A stretch of DNA of 45,384 nucleotides from positions 1 to 45,384 of the forward strand of contig BQJT01000010.1 of NCBI GenBank assembly GCA_021604845.1, given 5' to 3'. The notes below the pieces were generated by a model. The model saw only the letters and a list, made by a program, of their open reading frames with translations. It was not told the origin of the DNA and ran no database searches. Position 1 is the first letter of the stretch; each line of letters starts with the position of its first letter. This document shows, piece after piece, positions 27,662 to 36,894 of this stretch. Source of the DNA: Cyclobacteriaceae bacterium. Lineage in GTDB: Bacteria > Bacteroidota > Bacteroidia > Cytophagales > Cyclobacteriaceae. The translations under genes were made by a program, and so were the position numbers.

Positions 27662-28443
27662 ACCAGCCACTGGCATACATCCACCCCCAGGCAAAAATAG
27701 CGAGAAATGTTGTTATTGAGCCTTTTGTTACCATTGATAAAAATGTAGTAATTCGGGAGGGGACCTGGATTGGGTCAAACGTGACCATCATGGAAGGTGC
27801 CAGAATTGGAAAAAATTGCAAGATTTTTCCCGGAGCTGTAATCTCATCAACACCCCAGGATCTCAAATACGAAGGGGAAGAAACTACTACTGAGATTGGA
27901 GACAATACTATAGTAAGGGAATTTGTAACTATTAGCCGTGGAACTGTCGATAAGCATAAGACAGTAATAGGAAAGAATTGTCTTATTATGGCTTATGCGC
28001 ACGTGGCACATGATTGCGTAATCATGGATAATGTTATATTGGCAAATGCTTCACAGGTAGCAGGTCATGTGCTAATAGATGAATTTGCAACCATCGGTGG
28101 TGCATCTGCGGTGCATCAATTTGTTCACATTGGCGCCCATGTAATGCTGTCAGGTGGGTCATTGGTAAGTAAGGATGTACCGCCATTTACCAAAGCAGCT
28201 CGTAAACCCTTGAGTTACTGCGGCATAAATTCAGTCGGACTTAGACGTAGAGGGTATAAGAATGAGAAAATAAACGAGATTCAAGAGATTTATCGTCATA
28301 TCTTTCTTAAAGGGCTGAACAACAGTAAGGCGTTGGATTACATTGAACTGGAACTCAGCCCTTCAAAAGAACGTGACATCATTATTAATTTCATACGAAA
28401 CTCCAATCGGGGAATAATGCGGGGCTATTCCAGAATCCGGTAG
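27658..28443 (+). CDS. lpxA: Acyl-ACP--UDP-N-acetylglucosamine O-acyltransferase
   Basis: First enzyme of lipid A synthesis. A 261-residue left-handed beta-helix protein with hexapeptide repeats through about residue 185 and an alpha-helical C-terminus. The catalytic histidine is His118 in AHVAHDCVI, and the following ASQVAGHV and GGASAVHQFVHIG segments are family signatures. The preceding lpxC-fabZ stop overlaps its ATG, and the ABC ATPase gene starts with no gap after it. Confidence 0.97.
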   Translation: MNQPLAYIHPQAKIARNVVIEPFVTIDKNVVIREGTWIGSNVTIMEGARIGKNCKIFPGAVISSTPQDLKYEGEETTTEIGDNTIVREFVTISRGTVDKHKTVIGKNCLIMAYAHVAHDCVIMDNVILANASQVAGHVLIDEFATIGGASAVHQFVHIGAHVMLSGGSLVSKDVPPFTKAARKPLSYCGINSVGLRRRGYKNEKINEIQEIYRHIFLKGLNNSKALDYIELELSPSKERDIIINFIRNSNRGIMRGYSRIR

Positions 28444-29049
28444 ATGAAAATTGTACTGGACAAAGTATCCAAACGATTTAATCAGAATTGGTTGTTTAAA
28501 GAACTGGACTATCAGTTTACTTTTGGGTCCTCCTATGCAATAACCGGCGCGAATGGGACCGGTAAAACTACATTGCTTAAAATCATATCGGGTATGATAC
28601 CCTGTAGCAAGGGAACCATCGATCACTTCCTGGACGACAAAAAGTTGGAGCCGGACCATCTGTACAAATACCTCAGCTTTGTTGCACCCTACATGGAAAT
28701 TCCGGAAGAGTTGTCATTCAACGAATTTCTTAAATTTCATTTTACTCTGAAAAGGAAAATAAAAGGATATTCCATACCAGATATTGCTTTATCTGCCGGG
28801 CTAAGCCATGCCGCTCACAAACCGTTGCACACGTTTTCAAGTGGTATGAAACAGCGCGCCAAACTGGCAATGGGTTTTTTTTCAGAGACACCCGTACTGC
28901 TATTGGATGAACCCACCACCAATTTGGACCTGGCAGGAACACAGTGGTATCGACAGGAAATGAAAAAACTCCGGCCTGATAAATTGTTAATTATCAGCTC
29001 CAATCAGACCAGTGAGTACGATTTTTGTGATCACGTGATCAGTTTATAA
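28444..29049 (+). CDS. ABC transporter ATP-binding protein, partner unknown
   Basis: A single nucleotide-binding domain of 201 residues: Walker A GANGTGKTT at about 35-43, a signature loop in the variant form FSSGMKQRAKLA, and Walker B VLLLDEPTTNLD. It is shorter than most ABC importers' ATPases and resembles the CcmA-like exporter type. It is fused to the end of the lpx operon without a gap, but no permease gene follows, so its membrane partner must be encoded elsewhere. A role in envelope lipid traffic is only suggested by position. Confidence 0.85.
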   Translation: MKIVLDKVSKRFNQNWLFKELDYQFTFGSSYAITGANGTGKTTLLKIISGMIPCSKGTIDHFLDDKKLEPDHLYKYLSFVAPYMEIPEELSFNEFLKFHFTLKRKIKGYSIPDIALSAGLSHAAHKPLHTFSSGMKQRAKLAMGFFSETPVLLLDEPTTNLDLAGTQWYRQEMKKLRPDKLLIISSNQTSEYDFCDHVISL

Positions 29050-29183
29050 CCCTAAATATTAATTGGATTATTCCGGGAGAGTATAACAATGCTTCATTTC
29101 TTACATAGAAAGGCTTTAAAAAGGAATAAACTTTAAACTAAATCGTTTTTTGACTATAATTGACTTTATTTTTTCGACGAGAT

Positions 29184-29666
29184 ATGAACGCAATAAGTAA
29201 ATTTTACCTCTTCCTGCTCACTGGAGTGGTTTTTATACTTGTAGGATGTAGTACCGATGATGGCGGAGGCCCTGCGCAAACCCCGGAGCAGATTCAGACC
29301 ACCAAGTTGCTGGGTAGATGGGAACCTGGAACAGTAATTCAGGAAATTGACGGAGAAATAACTGATGATAGGTTCTCTGACTTTTCAATTACCTTCGATG
29401 CGGACGCAGAGGGAAGTAACAAAAAATATACTATCACCAATTCAGGTGGAGAAGCATTCGAATCCGGCACCAAGGATTGGGATTATGTCGACGGAAACTT
29501 AAACCGTATTATGAGGCTTGATAATGGATTCGAGTTTGACATCTCCCTCAGTAACAATGACATGGATTTGCAAATTACCCTGACTGTAGACGAGTCGGGA
29601 AGTCCCGTGGGAAGAACTTCCAATACTACCGGAGGATATACTTTTAACCTGGAGAAAGTTAACTAG
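29184..29666 (+). CDS. Small lipoprotein with lipocalin-like domain
   Basis: The ATG at 29184 gives 160 residues with a lipoprotein signal peptide (hydrophobic residues 6-20, lipobox LVGC, Cys22) and an acidic linker. The rest reads as short beta strands: LLGRWEPGTVIQEI, ITFDADAEGS, KYTITNSGG, DISLSNNDMDLQITL. This fits the lipocalin-like domain common in Bacteroidota lipoproteins, where each family binds different ligands. Its stop directly abuts that of the convergent mutS2. Function unknown. Confidence 0.7.
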   Translation: MNAISKFYLFLLTGVVFILVGCSTDDGGGPAQTPEQIQTTKLLGRWEPGTVIQEIDGEITDDRFSDFSITFDADAEGSNKKYTITNSGGEAFESGTKDWDYVDGNLNRIMRLDNGFEFDISLSNNDMDLQITLTVDESGSPVGRTSNTTGGYTFNLEKVN

Positions 29667-32042
29667 TTACTTCAGATTAACCAGGGTAACACCTGATCCT
29701 CCTCGCTCTACTTGCTCGTCTTCTATGGACTTAATTGCTGGATCTCCTTGTAATTGTTCACGTATTAGTGATCGTAGAATACCGTCACCTTTACCGTGCA
29801 AAATACGTAGATCCGTCATGCCCAATAACATTCCCTCATCTATGAACGCGATTACCGCGTCGAGCGCCTGGGCGGCTCTAAACCCTCTTATATCTAATTG
29901 TGTGGAGTATTGGGTCCGCTTTTGATGCAAATCGATGTTGCTTCTGCTTTGCTTCGATGGATTCACAGTAGCCTTGCCAACCTTCTGCAACCGGTTAAGG
30001 GCAACTTTTGACTTCAAGGACCCCATGAGAATTTCGGCATGCTTTTCAGTTACCTTCAGCACCTCCCCCTGAGCCCGGCTTTCTTTAATGCGAACCAAGT
30101 CGCCGGCACTGATCGGTCCAGGAATAATTTTAACCGGCTCCTGATTTAAAGCTTTGGCCGGCTTAACCTTTTTTCTAAATTCATTAAGCTCCTTCCGCAC
30201 TTTATGGGTGACTGCTTTTTGCGCCTTATTTTCCTTAATACTGCGTATGGTGGCTTCGATCCTCTGATTGGCTTCAGCCAACAGTGCCTGGGCTTCAACC
30301 CTGGCATCATTGATTATTTTACCTTGCCTACTTTTCAACTCAGCTAACTGTTGTTGGTATTCCAACCTCTCTGCTTCCATAGAAGCTTTAAGCTGTTCAT
30401 TTTCAATATTATGAAGATCCAATTTTTGCTTCTCCTGTTCCAACTCACTAACCAGTTTTTCGAACGCGACCGGATCATGTCCTATTTTTTCTTTTGCCTG
30501 CCTAATTATGTGTTCGGGCAGACCCATCTTCCTGGCAATTTCAAGTGCAAAACTGCTACCCGGCCTCCCAACATCAAGGATATATTTTGGTGCCAGGTGC
30601 TTCAAGTCAAATCTCATGGCCGCATTAACTACTCCGGGGGTTTGTTCCGCAAATTTCTTTAAGTTTCCATAATGGGTAGTCACTAATCCTCTGGCATGTT
30701 TTTCCACCAGAGAACTTAGAATTGATTCCGCAATAGCTCCTCCAAATTGAGGCTCTGTCCCCGTCCCAAACTCATCTATCAGGAATAACGATCTTTCGCT
30801 GCAATGCTCCAATAAATGTTTCATATTCCCCAGATGACTGCTGTAGGTACTAAGATCGCTCTCTATGGATTGTTCATCTCCAATGTCTATAAACAGCTCT
30901 TTGAAACATCCCATTGACGACCTCTCGTCAACAGGAACTAACATTCCGGATTGTAACATTAACTGTAACAGTCCAACCGTTTTAATAGCCACGGATTTAC
31001 CTCCTGCATTAGGGCCTGAAATAACCATTAACCGTTGCGAATGGTTAAGCTCTAAATCCAAAGGTACTGCGGGTGTACCGGTGTTTTTATTTGATAAAAA
31101 CAGCATAGGATGATATGCTTTGATTAACCTGAAATCACTGGATTCAGTAATTCCGGGCATACAGGCGCTCATTTCGACAGCAACTTTTGCTTTTGCCCTT
31201 GTAAAATCCGCGGTTCCAAGAAATACTTCAACGCTCATTAAGTTTTCTTTTTCGGCGGCAACCTGTACGGTTAGTGCGGTTAGAATAGCTATTATTTCAC
31301 GATTCTCCGCAAAACGCAATTCCCGGACCTCATTATTTTTCTCAAATATCTGAATTGGTTCAAGGTATACTGTCTTGCCTGTGGTAGACTCATCCACCAC
31401 CAAACCTTTGATACGGCGTTTGTGTTCAGCAAGTATCGGAATAACCAACCTGCCATCTTTGATGGTCAGCCCGCTTTCTTTTTCCGAGTACCCCTTTTCC
31501 CTGGCCAATTTTAATATAGTATCAAGCGCTCGACGGGTGCTGCTTTCCCTGGCTTTGATTTCCTGTCTTAACTTCTTTAGGCGGCTGCTGGCACCGTCTT
31601 TAACGGAACCATCTTTGTCGAATACCTGGGTTAAGCTATCTACCAGGCCCTTCGGTATCTCAACCGCCCTGGACCAGGAACTCAATACGGGGTAATCCGT
31701 ATTATTTCGTAAAAAAAACCGATGGATTTGACTGGCAATTTCCAGGTTCAACTTCAATTCGAACAAATCCTCTCCCGACATGAAATACCCGGCAACAGCG
31801 CATTTTTTCAGCTCTTCGGCTAACTTGAATGCCGCAATTTCCGGAAAAGAATCTCCGGATTCTAACTGTGCCTTCATCTCCGAAGTAGCCGCTAAAAGTT
31901 CACGGATGCCAGCAAAACTATCCTGCGCTTCCATTGCTTCTACACACTCCCTTCCCAATTGACTGGCACAATTAGTCTCAATCAAAGCTCTGATCTTGGT
32001 GAATCCGAGTTTGGATTCAATATTGGATGGGAACAATTGCAT
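29667..32042 (-). CDS. mutS2: MutS2-family endonuclease/ATPase with Smr domain
   Basis: MutS-like ATPase linked in other bacteria to suppression of recombination and to rescue of collided ribosomes. Core with Walker A GPNAGGKS at 343-350, then LFLIDEFGTGTEP (Walker B region) and VTTHYGNLKKF; a long charged coiled coil at about 510-640; a KOW-like segment; and a C-terminal Smr nuclease domain with LDIRGFRAAQAL and ILHGKGDGIL. Length of 791 is normal. It lies tail to tail with the lipoprotein gene and 8 bases after the DUF4296 gene. Confidence 0.95.
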   Translation of the reverse strand: MQLFPSNIESKLGFTKIRALIETNCASQLGRECVEAMEAQDSFAGIRELLAATSEMKAQLESGDSFPEIAAFKLAEELKKCAVAGYFMSGEDLFELKLNLEIASQIHRFFLRNNTDYPVLSSWSRAVEIPKGLVDSLTQVFDKDGSVKDGASSRLKKLRQEIKARESSTRRALDTILKLAREKGYSEKESGLTIKDGRLVIPILAEHKRRIKGLVVDESTTGKTVYLEPIQIFEKNNEVRELRFAENREIIAILTALTVQVAAEKENLMSVEVFLGTADFTRAKAKVAVEMSACMPGITESSDFRLIKAYHPMLFLSNKNTGTPAVPLDLELNHSQRLMVISGPNAGGKSVAIKTVGLLQLMLQSGMLVPVDERSSMGCFKELFIDIGDEQSIESDLSTYSSHLGNMKHLLEHCSERSLFLIDEFGTGTEPQFGGAIAESILSSLVEKHARGLVTTHYGNLKKFAEQTPGVVNAAMRFDLKHLAPKYILDVGRPGSSFALEIARKMGLPEHIIRQAKEKIGHDPVAFEKLVSELEQEKQKLDLHNIENEQLKASMEAERLEYQQQLAELKSRQGKIINDARVEAQALLAEANQRIEATIRSIKENKAQKAVTHKVRKELNEFRKKVKPAKALNQEPVKIIPGPISAGDLVRIKESRAQGEVLKVTEKHAEILMGSLKSKVALNRLQKVGKATVNPSKQSRSNIDLHQKRTQYSTQLDIRGFRAAQALDAVIAFIDEGMLLGMTDLRILHGKGDGILRSLIREQLQGDPAIKSIEDEQVERGGSGVTLVNLK

Positions 32043-32050
32043 GCTTCAAA

Positions 32051-32392
32051 CTATTGAGCGCTGTTTATCATTTTCTCCTGAAGGCTTAAACTATCGATCA
32101 CTGCATCGTATATTTCACTAAGCTCGTTGGTCTGGTGCAGGTAGTAGTGATAGCTCAGCATAAATTGCTCAGAATCGATTTTATGCTTCTTATACAAATC
32201 CTTCTCGAGAGTATAGAATATTTTTTCCAGAGAGTCCTGATCAATTTTAATAGTTTGCAGGTTTCCCTCTATCAGATGCGAATCAATGAGGAAGGCAGTC
32301 ATTTGCCCTTTGGTCATGAGATTTTCCGGTTTTTCAATCACATCATCGGAACAGGCCAAAGCCATCAACAGTACCAAAAAATACTTTTTCAC
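32051..32392 (-). CDS. DUF4296 lipoprotein
   Basis: A 113-residue protein with a lipoprotein signal peptide (LMALAC, Cys14). The body is helical and polar, with the pattern MTKGQMTAFLIDSHLIEG and FMLSYHYYLHQTNELSEIYD characteristic of DUF4296 in Bacteroidota. It begins with GTG at 32392 and precedes mutS2 by 8 bases, so the two are probably co-transcribed. Function unknown. Confidence 0.85.
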   Translation of the reverse strand: MKKYFLVLLMALACSDDVIEKPENLMTKGQMTAFLIDSHLIEGNLQTIKIDQDSLEKIFYTLEKDLYKKHKIDSEQFMLSYHYYLHQTNELSEIYDAVIDSLSLQEKMINSAQ

Positions 32393-32443
32393 GGTGAAAA
32401 TTACTTAAATATGTTCTAATTTTAAACTTTGGACCATTTCTGC

Positions 32444-33325
32444 ATGAGGGAACTTCTCAACAAATTAAGGCGATACGAGATAGAGATAAGAAAAGCTATT
32501 ACCTCACAAATGCAGGGTAATTTTCACTCTATTTTCAAAGGATCAGGAATTGAGTTTGATGACGTAAGAGCCTATCAATATGGAGATGACATTAGGACCA
32601 TTGACTGGAACGTTACTGCAAAAGGTCATGGTACCTTCGTAAAAACGTTTAAGGAAGAAAAGGAGCAAACTGTTTTCTTTATCCTGGACCTAAGCGCCAG
32701 TCAGGAAATTGGAACTTTAGGAAGTCAAAAGATAGACATCGCCAAGGAAATTTGCGGAGTGCTAACACTGTCCGCGGTAAAAGAATCCAGCCAGGTAGGA
32801 CTTATTGGTTTTACTGACCAGAGGGAGATCTATATAAAGCCCGCCAAAGGCAGTAAGCATGCCTACCAGATCATCACCAGCCTTTTTGAGTATATTCCCA
32901 ACTCACGGAAAACAAATATCAATAAAGCGCTGGCATTTGCACTCAACCTGGTCAAGAGAAGGAGTGTAATGATCCTTATTTCTGACTTCATTGACACTGA
33001 CTACTGGAAAAACCTAAAGGCATTATCTAAAAAACACGACCTGGTAATCATTCATTTATTTGATAACAGAGAATCCAACCTGCCAAAGCTGGGTATCATT
33101 CCATTGTATGACAAGGAAACCGGAAAAACCCACTGGATAAACACTTCTTCTCCTTCCTTTCGGCAGAAACTTAGGGACACTTTTGGCGGCAACCAACACG
33201 AATTACAGGGATTCTGTAAAAAACACCAGGTTAACTACCTCAGCATTAATACCCAGGAAAATTATGTGCCTATGCTTATCAAGCTTTTTAAACTTAGGAA
33301 TAAAAGCAAAGTAAAAAGTGCATAA
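32444..33325 (+). CDS. DUF58 domain protein (Bat/MoxR-associated)
   Basis: Cytoplasmic VWA-fold protein of about 293 residues from the ATG at 32444 (a TTG five codons upstream is possible). The DUF58 motif GSGIEFDDVRAYQYGDDIR-TIDWNVTA lies near residues 31-59, followed by a VWA-like domain with LDLSASQEIG. In many bacteria these proteins work with a MoxR AAA+ ATPase and Bat proteins in envelope stress or aerotolerance. Here it heads a three-gene unit with a BatD/DUF4381-like protein and BatA, without an adjacent moxR. Confidence 0.88.
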   Translation: MRELLNKLRRYEIEIRKAITSQMQGNFHSIFKGSGIEFDDVRAYQYGDDIRTIDWNVTAKGHGTFVKTFKEEKEQTVFFILDLSASQEIGTLGSQKIDIAKEICGVLTLSAVKESSQVGLIGFTDQREIYIKPAKGSKHAYQIITSLFEYIPNSRKTNINKALAFALNLVKRRSVMILISDFIDTDYWKNLKALSKKHDLVIIHLFDNRESNLPKLGIIPLYDKETGKTHWINTSSPSFRQKLRDTFGGNQHELQGFCKKHQVNYLSINTQENYVPMLIKLFKLRNKSKVKSA

Positions 33326-34202
33326 GCTATTACTACTATTTGGCGCTTTAACTGCAATGGCCTTTGACTCATCCGCTCAGGAAATAAAGCCAAGGGCATA
33401 TTTTTCAAAGGACACTATCCGAATCGGTGAGCATGTGCATTTTACTATGGTGATTGATTACCCAAGAGGGATGGAGGTGCTTTTTCCTGATTCCAGTTTT
33501 AATTTTCAGCCATTCGAATACATTGGAAAAAGTTTCCTGAGTACCACCTCGGATATTTCAAAAAGCAGCGACAGCGTGGTGTATGAGCTCACTACATTTG
33601 AGCTTGATTCAATACAGCAGCTGGCACTTCCGATATTTGTGATTACCGATGGAGATTCCACCAGAATTGATTCGAACCCGGATAATGTGTTCTTGCAACA
33701 AATGATCACCACCAACATTGATTCTTTAGGTGTCCAAGAAACAATTGATTATCAAAATGTTAACAAGGCATTTAATTATCCCTATCTACTGATAGCGCTG
33801 GGAATTTTGGCTATTATCGCAATCCTGGTGGCGGTATTCTTTGGTAAGGAAATTCGCAGAAGGTTTACATTATACCGCTTGCGGAAAGCGCATATTAAGT
33901 TTCTCGAACGGTTTAAAGCACTGCAGAGTGAAGGTCTTGAATCATCAGATAAAGCAGAACATCTGTTGGCTTTCTGGAAGGCATATCTTGAAAGATTAGA
34001 AGGGATGCCTTATACAAAACTAACCACCAGAGAAATCGTGACTCTTGAACAAAACCAGGAGTTTACCGATACCCTGCGACTGATTGATTCAAATATCTAT
34101 GGTCAGTTTAACAAATCCGATATAAAGGATTCGCTTACCCGATTGAAAGAGTTTGGAATTGATCGATTTGCACGAAAAATTGATGAGTTAAAGCATGCTT
34201 GA
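33318..34202 (+). CDS. Membrane protein of the Bat operon (BatD/DUF4381-like)
   Basis: A 294-residue protein: signal peptide (about 1-20), an extracytoplasmic domain of beta strands (about 22-140, KPRAYFSKDTIRIGEHVHFT), one membrane segment at about 154-175, and a helical cytoplasmic tail of about 115 residues. The layout resembles BatD or DUF4381 proteins, found in this position in MoxR-Bat operons. It starts with GTG inside the end of the DUF58 gene (8-base overlap) and overlaps batA by 8 bases, so all three are coupled. Confidence 0.7.
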   Translation: MHKLLLLFGALTAMAFDSSAQEIKPRAYFSKDTIRIGEHVHFTMVIDYPRGMEVLFPDSSFNFQPFEYIGKSFLSTTSDISKSSDSVVYELTTFELDSIQQLALPIFVITDGDSTRIDSNPDNVFLQQMITTNIDSLGVQETIDYQNVNKAFNYPYLLIALGILAIIAILVAVFFGKEIRRRFTLYRLRKAHIKFLERFKALQSEGLESSDKAEHLLAFWKAYLERLEGMPYTKLTTREIVTLEQNQEFTDTLRLIDSNIYGQFNKSDIKDSLTRLKEFGIDRFARKIDELKHA

Positions 34203-35247
34203 CGAGTTTCTTGAAGTAAGCAATTGGTTCAATATTGAGTGGTTCAATCCGGAAACACTCAGAAGTTTTGATTGGGAATACCCGGTATGGCTGTACCTGA
34301 TCCCGTTGATTCCACTGTTGCTGGTTATTCGTTGGTTAATATATTATAAGTTTCGGCAAAAGCTGCCATCTGCATTTCCGGATGATCAACTTAAGTGGCA
34401 GGTTAGCAGTTTGCTGAGATTTATTCCACCAGGTTTAATGCTAATAGTAATGACCTTGTTACTTACAGCACTTGCAAGGCCTCAAAAAACCAATGAAGAA
34501 GTCGAACAATGGTCTGAAGGAATAGATATTATGTTAATTATCGATATCTCCCAATCCATGCAGATAGAAGATTTTAAACCAAATCGGCTGGAGGCAGCCA
34601 AAGAGGTTGGCCGCAAATTTATAAAGGGTCGGTTTCAGGATAGAATCGGGCTGGTAATTTTCTCGGGTGATGCCTACTCCCTGGCACCCCTTACCACGGA
34701 TTATGATCTGCTGTTCACCTATATTGATGATATCAGTTTCGAAAACATAGAGAACCGTGGAACAGCCATTGGCAGTGCCCTGGCGGTGGCCACAAACCGT
34801 ATGCGTGAATCCGACTCAAAATCCAAAGTGTTGATCCTGTTGAGTGATGGAGATAACACTGCAGGTAATATTGATCCAATTACCGCGGCGGAGTTAGCCA
34901 GCGCTTTCGAAATCAAAATGTATACTATTGGAATTGGAAAAGAAGGTCAGGTACCCTGGGGTAAAGACTTGTTCGGGAGGACAAATTACGTTCAAAGTTC
35001 ACTGGATGAAACAACCCTGAGGCAAATAGCCGATATCGGCGATGGTAAATTTTACAGGGTTTCTAACGAGCAGGCACTAGAGCAGGTCTTTCAGGAAATT
35101 GACGAGTACGAGAAAGTAGAAATTAAAGAATCCCGTTTTAGTAATACCACCGATTTTTATACCGTGTACCTGACATGGGGTGTGCTTTTTTTATTGATCT
35201 GGCTGCTCACTAAATCCACATTTGTCAACAATATCCTGGAGGACTAA
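34195..35247 (+). CDS. batA: BatA-like VWA domain membrane protein
   Basis: Membrane protein of 350 residues with two N-terminal membrane segments (about 32-50 and 77-95), a von Willebrand A domain (about 110-290) and a C-terminal membrane segment (about 318-338). The metal-ion-dependent adhesion site is intact: Asp117-x-Ser119-x-Ser121 (DISQS), with SDGDN later. BatA proteins act in the Bacteroides aerotolerance complex. Here batB, batC, batD and batE do not follow; yggS is next, 3 bases on. Confidence 0.88.
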   Translation: MLDEFLEVSNWFNIEWFNPETLRSFDWEYPVWLYLIPLIPLLLVIRWLIYYKFRQKLPSAFPDDQLKWQVSSLLRFIPPGLMLIVMTLLLTALARPQKTNEEVEQWSEGIDIMLIIDISQSMQIEDFKPNRLEAAKEVGRKFIKGRFQDRIGLVIFSGDAYSLAPLTTDYDLLFTYIDDISFENIENRGTAIGSALAVATNRMRESDSKSKVLILLSDGDNTAGNIDPITAAELASAFEIKMYTIGIGKEGQVPWGKDLFGRTNYVQSSLDETTLRQIADIGDGKFYRVSNEQALEQVFQEIDEYEKVEIKESRFSNTTDFYTVYLTWGVLFLLIWLLTKSTFVNNILED

Positions 35248-35250
35248 TTA

Positions 35251-35919
35251 ATGTCAATTGCTGCCAACATTGAATATTTCAACCAGATACTTACCGGCAC
35301 AGGCTGCCGTCTGGTGGCAGTGTCTAAAACAAAATCTCCGGGTGCCATTATGGAAGCATATCAGGCTGGTTTCAAGCGATTCGGTGAAAATAGGGTCCAG
35401 GAACTGAAAGAGAAGCATCAATCTCTTCCGGAAGACATTGAATGGCACATGATTGGTCACCTACAGACTAAAAAAGTGAAAATGATTGCTCCATTTGTGA
35501 GCATGATACATGCAGTGGATTCAATAAAACTGGCCAGCGAAATTGACAAACATGCGGAAAGAAATGGACGAACAATACACTGTCTTCTGCAGGTTCATAT
35601 TGCAAAAGAATCCAGTAAATTCGGTTTTGATGGTGAAGAACTGCTGGAAGCAGTTAAACTGGGTCAATTTGACCATTTAGAACATCTGAAAATTTGTGGA
35701 TTGATGGGTATGGCTACATTTACCAGCGATCAACAGCTCATTCGCTCTGAATTTAAAACATTAAAAACATTGTTCGAGACTATTCGGTTGATGCCAACTT
35801 CGGATAACTTTGAATTCCGGGAGATTTCCATGGGAATGAGCAACGACTATCAGATTGCCATTGAAGAAGGGAGCACCATGATTAGAATAGGCAGCGATAT
35901 TTTCGGAGCGCGAGATTAA
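35251..35919 (+). CDS. YggS-family pyridoxal phosphate homeostasis protein
   Basis: PLP-binding protein with the alanine-racemase N-terminal TIM-barrel fold; it balances free vitamin B6 and has no known catalysis. The PLP lysine is Lys26 in LVAVSKTK, followed by FGENRVQELKEKH and WHMIGHLQTKK. The C-terminal EISMGMSNDYQIAIEEGSTM is diagnostic. Length of 222 residues is normal. It begins 3 bases after batA and is probably carried by the same transcript. Confidence 0.96.
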   Translation: MSIAANIEYFNQILTGTGCRLVAVSKTKSPGAIMEAYQAGFKRFGENRVQELKEKHQSLPEDIEWHMIGHLQTKKVKMIAPFVSMIHAVDSIKLASEIDKHAERNGRTIHCLLQVHIAKESSKFGFDGEELLEAVKLGQFDHLEHLKICGLMGMATFTSDQQLIRSEFKTLKTLFETIRLMPTSDNFEFREISMGMSNDYQIAIEEGSTMIRIGSDIFGARD

Positions 35920-35988
35920 AGCCTACCTGATTACTTAATTATTTGATTTCGTAATTTGTAATCTGATTTGGCACATAATTAAACTGAC

Positions 35989-36363
35989 ATGCAGAAACTC
36001 ATACTGATAACAGGTGCTATATCCGCAGGTTTATCTGTAGCAATCGGAGCATTTGGAGCTCATGCATTGAAAGATATGCTTGAAGCCAGTGGACGATTGG
36101 ATACCTTTAACACTGCGGTGGCCTACCAGTTCTATCATAGTTTAGCACTATTAATTATCGGCGGGCTGATGTTCAATATACCACACAAGTTCATGCACTA
36201 CGCTGCCGGAACGCAACTTGCTGGAATCTTTTTATTTTCCGGATCACTGTATCTACTTTGTTTGTCTGGAAATCCTAAATGGGGAATGGTAACTCCTTTT
36301 GGGGGGCTTTTGTTTATCACAGGGTGGATATTGCTGACAGCAGCTGTTCTAAAATCCACATAA
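35989..36363 (+). CDS. DUF423 small membrane protein
   Basis: A 124-residue inner-membrane protein with four hydrophobic segments and the DUF423 motif VAIGAFGAHALKDML at the N-terminus. Related to E. coli YgdD and eukaryotic TMEM256; function unknown. It lies 69 bases after yggS and ends at a strong hairpin terminator. Confidence 0.92.
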   Translation: MQKLILITGAISAGLSVAIGAFGAHALKDMLEASGRLDTFNTAVAYQFYHSLALLIIGGLMFNIPHKFMHYAAGTQLAGIFLFSGSLYLLCLSGNPKWGMVTPFGGLLFITGWILLTAAVLKST

Positions 36364-36391
36364 AAAAACCCTATCGATGACAGGGTTTTTT
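36363..36391. terminator. Bidirectional rho-independent terminator
   Basis: AAAAAACCCT (36363-36372) and AGGGTTTTTT (36382-36391) form a 10-base-pair stem with a 9-base loop. The A and T runs serve as U tracts in both directions, between the convergent DUF423 and DUF1573 genes. It is the only clear terminator hairpin I see in the window. Confidence 0.9.
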
Positions 36392-36411
36392 ATGTTTCAT
36401 TTACTTTTTAA

Positions 36412-36825
36412 CTAGGCTCCATCCTTCTTTTTGGGCAAAACATTGCTTTTAATGCTCACCTTTTCCCGGGGATTTACTGCGTTCGAAACAACAGTAATTA
36501 TTTTATTCTGAGCCCCGTTTTTTCCCTTACTGTCGAACCGAACGGTAATTTCCGACGACTTTCCGGCAAGAATTGGATCTCTGGGCCAATTGGTAGCTGT
36601 ACAACCACAGGTTACCAGAACATTTGAGATGATCAATGGTTGATTACCGGTGTTTTCAAACTTAAAAGTATGCTCAACCACATCGCCCTGGGTTATATCA
36701 CCAAAGTTTTTGGCATTCTCCGCAAAAGTGATTTCTGCGCCGTCCACAGATTCCTGGGCCTGAGCGCTACCGGTTAGTACTAGTACTGCAAATAAAAGGG
36801 ATAAAGTAAAAAATTTTCCAGTCAT
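36412..36825 (-). CDS. DUF1573 exported protein
   Basis: A 137-residue exported protein: signal peptide (about 1-23, LTGSAQAQ at the cleavage region) followed by the DUF1573 Ig-like beta domain with the family motif FKFENTGNQPLIISNVLVTC and GCTATNWPRDPILAGKS. Such proteins are numerous in Bacteroidota and are presumed periplasmic or outer-membrane associated; function unknown. It has its own promoter at 36855-36886 and shares the terminator with the opposite gene. Confidence 0.9.
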   Translation of the reverse strand: MTGKFFTLSLLFAVLVLTGSAQAQESVDGAEITFAENAKNFGDITQGDVVEHTFKFENTGNQPLIISNVLVTCGCTATNWPRDPILAGKSSEITVRFDSKGKNGAQNKIITVVSNAVNPREKVSIKSNVLPKKKDGA

Positions 36826-36854
36826 GACTTTAGTTGTTTTATCTTTTCAATATG

Positions 36855-36886
36855 CAAATTTATGATTTTCAGCTAATTCCTACAAA
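36855..36886 (-). promoter_or_regulatory. Promoter of the DUF1573 gene
   Basis: On the minus strand, TTTG (36886-36883) and TAAATTTG (36862-36855) with a 20-base spacer match the Bacteroidota -33/-7 consensus. The start of transcription would be about 23 bases before the ATG at 36825. Confidence 0.65.
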
Positions 36887-36894
36887 AACCCTGC

